Source: Vibrio sp. SCSIO 43135 (GTDB taxonomy: Bacteria > Pseudomonadota > Gammaproteobacteria > Enterobacterales > Vibrionaceae). From it: a stretch of 64,000 bases of DNA. The stretch covers positions 1,302,001 through 1,366,000 of the forward strand of contig NZ_CP071859.1 of the NCBI RefSeq assembly GCF_023716665.1, in the 5' to 3' direction. Below, in pieces: positions 56,401 to 63,341 of this stretch (the stretch's first letter is position 1; every line of letters starts with the position of its first letter). The position numbers were made by a program, and so were the translations under genes. The notes under the pieces are model-generated. The model had not been told where the DNA came from. It saw only the letters and a list, made by a program, of their open reading frames with translations, and did not search any database.

Positions 56401-59400
56401 ATGGTGGTCTGTTTTGTCATATGAAATTTGTGCGTTGTCTGCTGCTGGATTGAGTGTTGTTGTCGCGCTGGTGGCCACACTGCCACCGTGAGTATCGTTC
56501 ACGGTATAGGTAAATCGCACAGGGCCGTTGTAATCTTTTTCCGGAATGAATTGATAACTGCCGTTGTGGTTATCAACGATAGTGCCAGCAGAGCTACCAT
56601 CAGGCTTGATTGCGGATAGGTTACTAACTTGCAGTAGGGCAGCATCGCCATTATCAATATCTGTTGCGTTGGCAAGTAAATCTGAGCTGTGCAGAGTGTA
56701 AGGGGTGTCTTCCTTACCCGATGCGAGTGACACCGTAGAACTGACAACCGGGGCATCATTAGTGCCTACTACGTTGATTTGCAAATCTTTTTGGACGCTT
56801 GCACCTGCACTGTCAGTCACAATGACTTGAGCGTGTATCGTCTGTGTTGATCCCTCTGCAATCGATTGATAACTCGAATGGCTTGGGTTGAATTCGTAAC
56901 TGCCATCTGGGTGGAAAGTCAGGCCATCAATGGGCTGCGAGAGCGTAAACTGCAAGGTGTTTTGGTCAACGCTATCTACATCAGTTGCAACCATCTGACC
57001 ATGTAATACTGCGCCATCTTCTTTTACGGTTTGAGTCTGAGCCGACAGCGTAGGGGCATCGTTGGTACCTTCAACATTAATCGTCAGGTCTTTTCTTACA
57101 GAAGCACCAGCGGAGTCCGTTACTGTAACGGTTGTATGAAGCACTTTCACATCGCCAACGCTGAGATACTGATAACTCGAATGGCTTGGGTTGAATTCGT
57201 AGCTGCCATCGGGGTGGAAAGTCAGGCCATCAATGGGCTGCGAGAGCGTAAACTGTAAGGTACCTTGGTCGACGCTATCCACATCAGTTGCAACCATCTG
57301 ACCATGTAACACTGCGCCATCTTCTTTTACGGTTTGAGTCTGAGCCGACAGCGTAGGGGCATCGTTGGTGCCTTCAACATTAATCGTCAGGTCTTTTCTT
57401 ACAGAAGCACCAGCGGAGTCCGTTACTGTAACGGTTGTATGAAGCACTTTCACATCGCCAACGCTGAGATACTGATAACTCGAATGGCTTGGGTTGAATT
57501 CGTAGCTGCCATCGGGGTGGAAAGTCAGGCCATCAATGGGCTGCGAGAGCGTAAACTGTAAGGTACCTTGGTCGACGCTATCCACATCAGTTGCAACCAT
57601 CTGACCATGTAGCACTGCGCCATCTTCTTTTACGGTTTGAGTTTGCGCCGACAGCGTAGGGGCATCGTTGGTGCCTTCAACATTAATCGTCAGGTCTTTT
57701 CTTACAGAAGCACCAGCGGAGTCCGTTACTGTAACGGTTGTATGAAGCACTTTCACATCGCCAACGCTGAGATACTGATAACTCGAATGGCTTGGGTTGA
57801 ATTCGTAGCTGCCATCGGGGTGGAAAGTCAGGCCATCAATGGGCTGCGAGAGCGTAAATTGTAAGGTACCTTGGTCGACGCTATCCACATCAGTTGCAAC
57901 CATCTGGCCATGTAATACAGCCCCATCTTCTTTTACGGTTTGAGTTTGCGCCGACAGAGTAGGGCTATCGTTAGTGCCTTCAACATTAATCGTCAGGTCT
58001 TTTCGTACAGAAGCGCCAGTGGAGTCCGTTACTGTAACGGTTGTATGAAGCACTTTCACATCGCCAACGCTGAGAGACTGATAACTCGAATGACCTGGGT
58101 TGAATTCGTAGCTGCCGTCGGGGTGGAAAGTCAGGCCATCAATGGGCTGAGAGAGCGTAAACTGCAAGGTGCCTTGGTCGACGCTATCCACATCAGTTGC
58201 AACCATCTGGCCATGTAATACTGCACCATCTTCTTTTACGGTTTGAGTTTGCGCCGACAGCGTAGGGGTATCGTTGGTGCCATTGATGACAGTAGTCACT
58301 GTGTGTGAGGTGCCATCTGAGGTATGAACCGTAAATTGCTCTTGCAACTGCTGGTTGACGCCAAGTTGCTGAACTTTGGAAAGAGTATTATCTAGGTCGT
58401 AAGTCCAACTCCCATCTTGATTGAGATGAAACTGCCCGTACTGACCTGCTATTTGTTCGGCTTGAAATTGGTTTTCGCCCACGTCTGGGTCGGTGACTAA
58501 AAGCTGCCCGCTAACATGTAACTGGGTGTCTTCTACGACGATACCGGAGTCAACACCGGTTACCAATGCATTGTCGTTGTCTCCACCGACTGTCATGTTC
58601 AACGTTTGAGCAGTACCATCGATAGTATGGATGACGAAACTTTCGTGAAGTTGAGTATTAGTAACCAGGGCTTGTATGTTAGTTTGCGAGTTATCGACTT
58701 GATATTGCCAATGGCCGTGAGAATCAATCGATAGCGAACCATATTTCCCAACAAGCGTCTCTGGCTGGACGCCACTTTCTCCCTGATCAGGGTCAAGGAC
58801 GTCTACTTTACCTGATGTAGTCAGTAACCCATGCTGATTCACATTGTTGTCTTCAATTACGGAGCCCGAGAAGTCTCCGGTAATTGTCGGGGTATCTTGT
58901 TTACCTACCACCGGTATTTTCACTTCTAGTTTGTCACCATTCGTGAGGTGCAAAGTAAAATGATCGGTACCCGTTTGCTGGTGTTTCAGAAGAATATATT
59001 CCGGTGAGGTCGGGCGTAGGGTGAACGTGTAATGTCCATGATTGTCGACATGCAGTTCGCCAAATTTACCGACGAGAGTCTCTGCAATAAAGCCCACGGG
59101 TGCTTGTGGCTTAGGAGCATGAGGTGACTGCGGTGCTTTTGTCGGTTCAGGTTTATCCAAGTCTGGCATACCTAGCGCAGATGAGTATGGGCTGTCGGGT
59201 TTGTCTACACCTGGAAGGCTAGGTGCTTGAGTTGACGCTACATAGCTTACTTGTGGGTGCGCGGTCGGGAGTAGGTGGTGTGCAGGCGCTGCCGAGTGGG
59301 AAACTGACGTTGTGTAAATATGCTCTTCATCGGTTAACTCTTCCTGTGGGGCTACCGATTTAGCTGGATTCTCCATTCTGCTTTGTTGTGCATCGCCAGA

Positions 59401-59700
59401 GCTGGTTGTGGCACTTTGCGGCGTTACTTCGATAGCGATACCTGATCCAGATGACGTCTGTTTGGCTTCACCACCTGTTTCCTCATGCTCTGCGGAATGA
59501 AAAGAGGGTAGGATCAGCATTAGAGATTGAGGGACTGGAATCGAGATATTGAGCGCTGAAAAAAGGCGAACTTTTTTGGGCTCGCTTCGTCGCAGCTTAG
59601 GTTGGCCAGCTTGTTGCTGGTGACTAGTGATATTTTTAGTATTAAGAGTTTGTTTATTCTTATCTTTGTTGCTAGCCATATTCCTGATCCATAGTTGCAT
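50491..59700 (-). CDS. Giant VCBS/cadherin-like repeat protein, presumed type I secretion substrate
   Basis: 3069 residues. The N-terminal 230 residues are basic then low-complexity, without a Sec signal. They do not resemble the LapA retention module, and I see no TAAG/PAAG LapG site. VCBS repeats follow (e.g. YGSLSIDSHGHWQYQVDNSQ). Five nearly identical 101-residue units come next (residues about 476-980, starting ND(A/S/T)PTLSAQTQTVKEDG). Then there are alternating cadherin-like (SGKEDTPYTLHSSDLLANATDIDN) and VCBS units to about 2800. The C-terminus has a proline run, then a His/Asp-rich tail ending DHHDP... type residues. No GGxGxD RTX repeats are visible. The tail segment AAAYLHALGLAPSVV resembles the ends of other type I substrates. 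ATG 59679 is an alternative start. An adhesin or matrix role is inference. Confidence 0.92.
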   Translation of the reverse strand: MQLWIRNMASNKDKNKQTLNTKNITSHQQQAGQPKLRRSEPKKVRLFSALNISIPVPQSLMLILPSFHSAEHEETGGEAKQTSSGSGIAIEVTPQSATTSSGDAQQSRMENPAKSVAPQEELTDEEHIYTTSVSHSAAPAHHLLPTAHPQVSYVASTQAPSLPGVDKPDSPYSSALGMPDLDKPEPTKAPQSPHAPKPQAPVGFIAETLVGKFGELHVDNHGHYTFTLRPTSPEYILLKHQQTGTDHFTLHLTNGDKLEVKIPVVGKQDTPTITGDFSGSVIEDNNVNQHGLLTTSGKVDVLDPDQGESGVQPETLVGKYGSLSIDSHGHWQYQVDNSQTNIQALVTNTQLHESFVIHTIDGTAQTLNMTVGGDNDNALVTGVDSGIVVEDTQLHVSGQLLVTDPDVGENQFQAEQIAGQYGQFHLNQDGSWTYDLDNTLSKVQQLGVNQQLQEQFTVHTSDGTSHTVTTVINGTNDTPTLSAQTQTVKEDGAVLHGQMVATDVDSVDQGTLQFTLSQPIDGLTFHPDGSYEFNPGHSSYQSLSVGDVKVLHTTVTVTDSTGASVRKDLTINVEGTNDSPTLSAQTQTVKEDGAVLHGQMVATDVDSVDQGTLQFTLSQPIDGLTFHPDGSYEFNPSHSSYQYLSVGDVKVLHTTVTVTDSAGASVRKDLTINVEGTNDAPTLSAQTQTVKEDGAVLHGQMVATDVDSVDQGTLQFTLSQPIDGLTFHPDGSYEFNPSHSSYQYLSVGDVKVLHTTVTVTDSAGASVRKDLTINVEGTNDAPTLSAQTQTVKEDGAVLHGQMVATDVDSVDQGTLQFTLSQPIDGLTFHPDGSYEFNPSHSSYQYLSVGDVKVLHTTVTVTDSAGASVRKDLTINVEGTNDAPTLSAQTQTVKEDGAVLHGQMVATDVDSVDQNTLQFTLSQPIDGLTFHPDGSYEFNPSHSSYQSIAEGSTQTIHAQVIVTDSAGASVQKDLQINVVGTNDAPVVSSTVSLASGKEDTPYTLHSSDLLANATDIDNGDAALLQVSNLSAIKPDGSSAGTIVDNHNGSYQFIPEKDYNGPVRFTYTVNDTHGGSVATSATTTLNPAADNAQISYDKTDHHHSGATEDRNYIDTHDNLHFDGKLNIVDPDKGEAEFDINLGPQTYQGIGYDTKLGGHILLMRDGHYTYTIRDHQPLVQNLKQGETITDECIIRAKDGTTFTIKVDIHGTNDAPTLSAQHQTVHEDGQHLTGQLQGQDIDHATTLTYSAGTSIDGLTFNSDGSYSFDPSHASYQYLKDGETLTITVPVTVTDEHHASAHSNLVITVVGTNDAPKVTPITDSVTEDTDTHHQVDFLQGATDVEGDTLSISHIQCIYQGHAGALPNGIGFAKDGHTLIVDSTSPIFQHLSAGEKEVVTFHYQVTDGHGGSTAQTATITIVGADDKAQLVSSNIDISEPEALKSYQNITSLSGNLSLQDPDTHDKTQFQFSIEQGSQNVGYLTVWPDGQYRYYVDPARNHHANNTVAALKSGETLTEHFQIPTTDGQTKDITVTIHGTDNQAYLEVVDPKWLPAHQNVTEDNTSQGNPNVLYAGGLVRVHDPDHGEAQAIAHRETTTHGGHFNVSTSGSWSYTIDNHLSAVQNLGSGETFTESFTITSKDGSASKTVSVTVHGTNDQPLVTAQVKLPDGTEDTSITITQQQLLAHASDIDHNDQGQLSVTGLSADHGTIVDHHDGTFTFTPDSNFNGKVQFTYNVTDAHGGVTTTSATTTLVAVPDRATISEVSTGQIVEDGPHNTHNMGVTTQLANGQLQVIDPDSGEDKFQFSQFGETAIRDPFGGTLRIDSAGNWGYSVNNASIQHLAEGQTETVVYRVHSYDGTPYVLHIDVIGTNDAPTATKVSLSDGLEDTHYQMQQSQFGFHDIDTGDTLHSIAITDLPPASQGKFVLNGHDLAAGQQVSVTDITKLQFVPATNFNGDMTFKYTVNDGHTDSAETSNTLHIAPVKDAATIGGVDTGDVHENQSGINMSPDQAQPGMAHLVRSTIDASGKLTITDPDAGEAEFDPHGLGFTYAGKYGDLLLRQDGTWFYHADTGQVRSTGGLSTTRGTAIDQLGQGEILTDTITVYSKDGTSHDIVITIHGDNDAPYISSQVQLQSGKEDTALTLTTTELLANTVDVDANDKGLLSIANLHADHGTIRDNQDGTYTFTPDHNYNGKVQFTYDVKDAHSGVTHTGATSILASNNDASTLASNLASASVTEDHTVSGTDRLWSGWTNLDTQDPDGPQEANIVQIEVNGVTHNVPKDFALSMQANHGYFSTTHSTDGHNKWSYTADNTNPDIQGLQSGDSLHDTMVLITADGTRIPITATINGTDDHVVIDTPAATTAALGVAIEDTKTTISGQLQAHDLDSADTVHFELANSTNQQIGSYGTLHVDADGQWRYDLDHAKANSLRAGDSKAEGFDIVAVSSDGSRATQHIEVLVKGTDDAAVITGQSTGRIQEDHHVQGDAQHTVYTTGVLNIVDPDAGEQHFHATLHAHPVNDPYGGTLTIGKSGDWAYSVPNANLQHLAEGETQTITYQVESQGGDTHTISISIMGTNDAPTILAQTHTVSEDGAILSGQMQGQDIDHGAQLSYGIAQNIDGLTFNHDGSFSFDPSHSSYQHLALGEQQTLDIPVTVTDEHQQSSTQHLTITVTGSNDIPQVSEVNQSGHSPTLHSVDEDGIATAQGQILITDVDHSDQHSVQVSSQHQPHYGSVSFQESTHTWTYSLNNNNPAVNALNNGDTLKDTFSLLVSDGKGGVVEKAIEMVINGHTDAPPTPTIVAPAQITGSAGHQDLHASLGIPPTLPHATPNLQTGWGILTGNGHIVSSLHGQFGTLHVNAQTGQLDYDYHASSGVIKTHTGGAYGSGTDETDTFTLTLAGTQNSQVQVHLHLHSQSVHGHSGHHIDMTTLTGIDVAPLAPPPPPPPPQFVQSDEPADTSTPIAGESLATLDSVDEHLNPLDSFAHTNQDQHHGAAAYLHALGLAPSVVQQHDLTTAPLPDDIDIVLSESDTLAASTHTDHDMSDALTHEASDSHEHEHDMISPDDQDNHHDPSSFIDHS
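56759..58273 (-). repeat. Five tandem 303-bp repeats in the giant gene
   Basis: Five units of 303 bp with boundaries near 56,759, 57,062, 57,365, 57,668, 57,971 and 58,273. The middle three differ from one another at only a handful of bases; the two outer units are more diverged. They encode the 101-residue VCBS-like modules. Such identity marks recent duplication or gene conversion and length instability. Confidence 0.92.
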
Positions 59701-60005
59701 ACTGTGCTCAATTTAGTTAAGTACACCGCTAAAGAATCTGCTACCTAATTAGATAATTTTTATGGAAAAAATCGATGTTTGCCGTCAAAAAGTGGCTAAG
59801 TGTTTTGGAAAAGTCCATATGGCGTTTTTGTCGGTTGAGAAAAACGTTAGATATTCACTAAATCTATTGAATATAAATCCTCTGTACCAGAAATGAATAT
59901 TGTCCTTCTCCAGATTTGACTAAATAGAGCATAAACTCAAAACTCACTCTTGATGAGATTCGTTCTCATATAAAAAAGACAATAATCAATAAAGAAGAGT
60001 GAACT
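59701..60005. other. Divergent region between giant gene and tlh
   Basis: About 305 AT-rich bases that must hold promoters for both genes. It contains a Fur-like palindrome near the tlh side (59952-59970). I see no riboswitch-like structure such as the cyclic-di-GMP GEMM fold. Confidence 0.5.
59952..59970. promoter_or_regulatory. Fur-like operator upstream of tlh
   Basis: GATGAGATTCGTTCTCATA contains the symmetric pair ATGAGA / TCTCAT. It matches the 19-bp Fur box pattern at 12 of 16 fixed positions. It is 36 bases upstream of the tlh start, where binding would block transcription. Iron control of this gene is inference. Confidence 0.45.
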
Positions 60006-61274
60006 ATGAACAAAGCAATAACGTCAGTTGGGGCTATTCTATTGCCGATCAGTTTAGCGGTTGCAGCCGAAACTCAACCTATGCAGGGGCTATCTCCTGA
60101 AATGGTGACCGCTGCTCAGGTACGAAGCGTCCAGTCAAAACAGACCTATACCTACGTCCGATGCTGGTATCGAACGAGCTATTCCTCAGACGATCCGGCG
60201 ACTGACTGGGAATGGGCAGAAAACTCCGATGGCAGTTATTTCACTATCGATGGATATTGGTGGAGTGCAGTGTCATTCAAAAATATGTTTTACACCAATA
60301 CCTCGCAAAGTGAGATACGAAAGCGCTGTGAAGAAACGTTAGATCTAGCCAATGATAATGCTGATATCACTTACTTTGCTGCTGATAATCGTTGGTCTTA
60401 CAACCATACGATTTGGAGCAATGACTCCGAAACACAACCAGAAAAGATCAATAAAGTGGTCGCGTTCGGCGACAGCCTGTCGGATACCGGAAACATCTTT
60501 AATGCATCGCAATGGAAATTTCCAAACCCTAACAGCTGGTTTTTAGGCCACTTTTCTAATGGGTTGGTTTGGACTGAGTACATCGCTAAAGAGAAGCAGT
60601 TACCAGTCTACAACTGGGCGGTTGGTGGAGCTGCGGGTGAAAATCAATACATCGCCCTTACAGGTGTAGGGGAGCAAGTATCGTCTTATCTCACTTATAT
60701 GAAAATGGCGAAAAACTACTTACCAGCTAATACCTTGTTTACTTTAGAGTTTGGCTTGAATGATTTTATGAATTACGGACGCAGTGTTGCTGAGGTGAAA
60801 TCAGATTATTCGGAAGCCATGATTCGATTGACTGACGCAGGAGCCGAAAACTTACTATTGATGACGTTGCCTGATGCAACTCGCGCCCCGCAGTTCAAAT
60901 ATTCTTCGCAAGAGGAAATCGACAAGATTCGAGCGAAGATTTTAGAGATGAATGCTTTCATCGAATCACAAGCGCAGCACTACATCATGCAGGGGTACAA
61001 GATCACCTTGTATGATACATATACCTTGTTTGAGTCGCTTACTTCAGCCCCTCAGCAGCATGGATTTGTGAATGCCAGTGAAGCCTGTTTGGACATTAAT
61101 CGTTCATCGGCAATCGACTACTTGTATCGTCATGGATTGCGAAATGAGTGTGCGAATCAGGGGGCCGACAAGTTTGTATTTTGGGATGTCACACACCCAA
61201 CAACCGCGACACATCGTTATGTTGCTGAGCAAATGCTTGAATCAAGTAAGCAGCTGATGCGACATCCATTCTAA
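60006..61274 (+). CDS. tlh: Thermolabile hemolysin / lecithinase (GDSL phospholipase)
   Basis: 422 residues with a Sec signal (MNKAITSVGAILLPISLAVA). The N-terminal domain (about 25-145) is the Vibrio TLH-type region rich in Trp and Tyr. The C-terminal SGNH hydrolase contains block I GDSLSDTG (nucleophile Ser157), block III GLND (250-253) and block V DVTHPT (Asp394, His397). Enzymes of this family have phospholipase A2/lysophospholipase activity and lyse cells when lecithin is present. It is a lone gene with its own terminator. Close in length to TLH of V. parahaemolyticus (about 418). Confidence 0.95.
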   Translation: MNKAITSVGAILLPISLAVAAETQPMQGLSPEMVTAAQVRSVQSKQTYTYVRCWYRTSYSSDDPATDWEWAENSDGSYFTIDGYWWSAVSFKNMFYTNTSQSEIRKRCEETLDLANDNADITYFAADNRWSYNHTIWSNDSETQPEKINKVVAFGDSLSDTGNIFNASQWKFPNPNSWFLGHFSNGLVWTEYIAKEKQLPVYNWAVGGAAGENQYIALTGVGEQVSSYLTYMKMAKNYLPANTLFTLEFGLNDFMNYGRSVAEVKSDYSEAMIRLTDAGAENLLLMTLPDATRAPQFKYSSQEEIDKIRAKILEMNAFIESQAQHYIMQGYKITLYDTYTLFESLTSAPQQHGFVNASEACLDINRSSAIDYLYRHGLRNECANQGADKFVFWDVTHPTTATHRYVAEQMLESSKQLMRHPF

Positions 61275-61288
61275 CCAGTTCGAACTGC

Positions 61289-61317
61289 AAAGGTCCTCCA
61301 TATGTGAGGGCCTTTTT
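61289..61317 (+). terminator. Terminator of tlh
   Basis: AAAGGTCCTC / GAGGGCCTTT stem with one G-T pair and a T5 tail. Confidence 0.85.
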
Positions 61318-61461
61318 AGTCTCTTCAATTAATTAATCACTAGGTTAATTTTGTATGAATTAAGTTTCTATTATTAAGCATATTGAAAGCGCTATTCTAT
61401 AAATTCATTGCAATACAATAGTGTGATCGGCTCGCGCCTTACCTGATAAACTGAGGTCTAT

Positions 61462-62412
61462 ATGAAACGGCTTTTGATTTGCTCGGCATTTCTCGTCTTA
61501 CTTACTGCGTGTTCTCCAAATGACTCTTCACAAGCGCTAGGTACTCTTGAACGAGACCGAGTGACTTTCACTGCGACAGCAAATGAAATTATTCGTGAGT
61601 TACCAGCGATAGAAGGGTCTGCGGTCCAGAAAGGTGATGTATTGGTAAGGCTCGACACGACAAGTCAAGAAGCGGTGCTTGCACACGCTGTTGCTGAGCA
61701 AAGTAAAGCCGAAGCCTATCTACTGAAGCTAACCAATGGTGAGCGCCCAGAAGACATCGCAGCCGCGCAAGCAAGCGTGAATCGCGCCGCTGCACAACTA
61801 ACCGAAGCGCAAAAAAACTATGCTCGTAAAGCCGAATTGGTTGAGAAAAAGCTGATTAGCCAATCTGAAAAAGACACGGCTTTGGCGTCTCGAGACTCAG
61901 CGAAAGCCGAATTAGAATCTGCGAATGAAGAATTTAGCAAACTGACGGCGGGTTCGCGCCCTGAAGACATTGAACAAGCCAAGGCTCAGCTAGATGCCGC
62001 GCTAGCGGATGTTGCACTGCAGAAGCAAAAACTCAGCGAACTCACCATTGTAGCTACTCGTGATGGCATCTTAGATAACTTGCCATACAACCTAGGTGAG
62101 CGAGTTCCTGTTAATGGCGTGGTTGCGGTGATCCAAGCCAGTCGAGTTCCTTATGCTCGAGTCTATGTTCCAGCAAGTCATCGGATTGATTTCGTGCCTG
62201 GAAAATCCGTGCTAGTTAATGTCGATGGGCTTGATGCGCCAGTCGCTGGAAAAGTGCGTTGGGTAGCAACGGAACCCTCATTTACCCCTTACTATGCATT
62301 AACTGAAGATGAGCGTTCTCGCCTTATGTATTTAGCTGAAGTCGACTTGGAACCTTCGGCGCAAAATCTCCCTTCTGGTGTACCAGCCCAAATTGACTTA
62401 GCGGGAGAATAA
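61462..62412 (+). CDS. HlyD-family efflux adaptor lipoprotein (YbhG-like)
   Basis: 316 residues with a lipoprotein signal MKRLLICSAFLVLLTAC, so it is probably anchored by lipid rather than a helix. It has a lipoyl half (IEGSAVQKGDVLVRLD), a coiled-coil hairpin with the repeated motif NGERPEDIAAAQASVN and SRPEDIEQAKAQLD, then a second lipoyl and barrel region. It is followed by an ATPase and an ABC-2 permease, as in the YbhGFSR drug or cation exporters. The spacing to the ATPase is five bases. Confidence 0.9.
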   Translation: MKRLLICSAFLVLLTACSPNDSSQALGTLERDRVTFTATANEIIRELPAIEGSAVQKGDVLVRLDTTSQEAVLAHAVAEQSKAEAYLLKLTNGERPEDIAAAQASVNRAAAQLTEAQKNYARKAELVEKKLISQSEKDTALASRDSAKAELESANEEFSKLTAGSRPEDIEQAKAQLDAALADVALQKQKLSELTIVATRDGILDNLPYNLGERVPVNGVVAVIQASRVPYARVYVPASHRIDFVPGKSVLVNVDGLDAPVAGKVRWVATEPSFTPYYALTEDERSRLMYLAEVDLEPSAQNLPSGVPAQIDLAGE

Positions 62413-62417
62413 TAACG

Positions 62418-63341
62418 ATGGAGTACGCAATTAAAGCGCACAATGTCGTTAAAAAATTTGGTGACTTCACCGCTATTGATGACATTACGCTCAACGTGCC
62501 AAAAGGCAGCATCTATGGTTTCCTCGGGCCAAATGGCTGTGGAAAATCCACGACGATTCGCGTGTTGACTGGGCTTTTGAGCCCGTCAGAAGGGGAAGTC
62601 GATGTATTAGGGCTAGAGATACCAAAACAATCTGAATTACTTCGGTTAAAAATTGGTTACATGACACAAAAGTTCTCGCTTTACGATGATCTCACCGTTG
62701 AAGAAAACTTGGAGTTTATTGGCCAGATATTTGGCATGGACAACCGGTCATTGAAGCAACGTATTCAAGAGCAGCTTGAGACATATGGTTTAGATCAGCG
62801 CCGTAAGCAGCGAGTCGGTGGAATGAGTGGAGGACAAAAACAACGTTTGTCCCTCGCGGCAGCCACGATGCATAAACCCGAACTTCTTTTTTTGGATGAA
62901 CCGACATCAGCGGTGGATCCTGAAAACCGTCGAGACTTTTGGGAGCAGCTGTTTGACTTATCTGATCAAGGCACAACTATTCTGGTGACAACTCACTATA
63001 TGGATGAAGCGGAGCGGTGCCACCGTTTAGCCATTATGGAAGCCGGGCGCATACGAGCGGATGGTGAACCAGAACAGTTGATGGCGGACATGGGAGTGAA
63101 GATTGTTGAAGTTAAGGCCGATAACTTAAGGGCATTAAAAGAGAAATTACTTCAGAGCCAAGAAGTTCGGTCTGCTGCTCAACTTGGTATTCGCCTAAGA
63201 GTGCTTATCCATCAGCATATCGAAGACCCGATTGGTTGGTTGCGTGAAAGCTATCCTGAGTTAGTCGATGCGGAGATGAATCTCGCGAGACCAAGTCTTG
63301 AAGACGTGTTCGTCACTGTGACAGGGGAGGGACGCCAATGA
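62418..63341 (+). CDS. ABC transporter ATP-binding protein (YbhF/ABC-2 type)
   Basis: 307 residues with a complete nucleotide-binding domain: Walker A GPNGCGKSTT, Q-loop YMTQKFSLYDDLTVEENL, signature MSGGQKQRLSLA, Walker B LLFLDEPTSAVDP and H-loop TTHYMDE. It drives the permease encoded next, whose start overlaps its stop (ATGA). E. coli YbhF is a fusion of two such domains, whereas this one is a single domain. Confidence 0.93.
   Translation: MEYAIKAHNVVKKFGDFTAIDDITLNVPKGSIYGFLGPNGCGKSTTIRVLTGLLSPSEGEVDVLGLEIPKQSELLRLKIGYMTQKFSLYDDLTVEENLEFIGQIFGMDNRSLKQRIQEQLETYGLDQRRKQRVGGMSGGQKQRLSLAAATMHKPELLFLDEPTSAVDPENRRDFWEQLFDLSDQGTTILVTTHYMDEAERCHRLAIMEAGRIRADGEPEQLMADMGVKIVEVKADNLRALKEKLLQSQEVRSAAQLGIRLRVLIHQHIEDPIGWLRESYPELVDAEMNLARPSLEDVFVTVTGEGRQ

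Noticed and set aside
57031..58218. Four plus-strand frames of 75-92 codons repeated every 303 bases
   Set aside because: They are antisense shadows of the tandem repeats in the giant gene; none has a ribosome site or independent signal.
56759..58273. Regular repeats considered as a CRISPR array
   Set aside because: Units are contiguous 303-bp coding repeats with no spacers; they keep the reading frame.
50491..59700. Search for RTX GGxGxD repeats and a LapG cleavage site in the giant protein
   Set aside because: None seen by eye in the translated sequence; reported as absence rather than a feature.
59701..60005. Cyclic-di-GMP riboswitch for the giant gene
   Set aside because: No GEMM-like conserved core or paired helices recognised.
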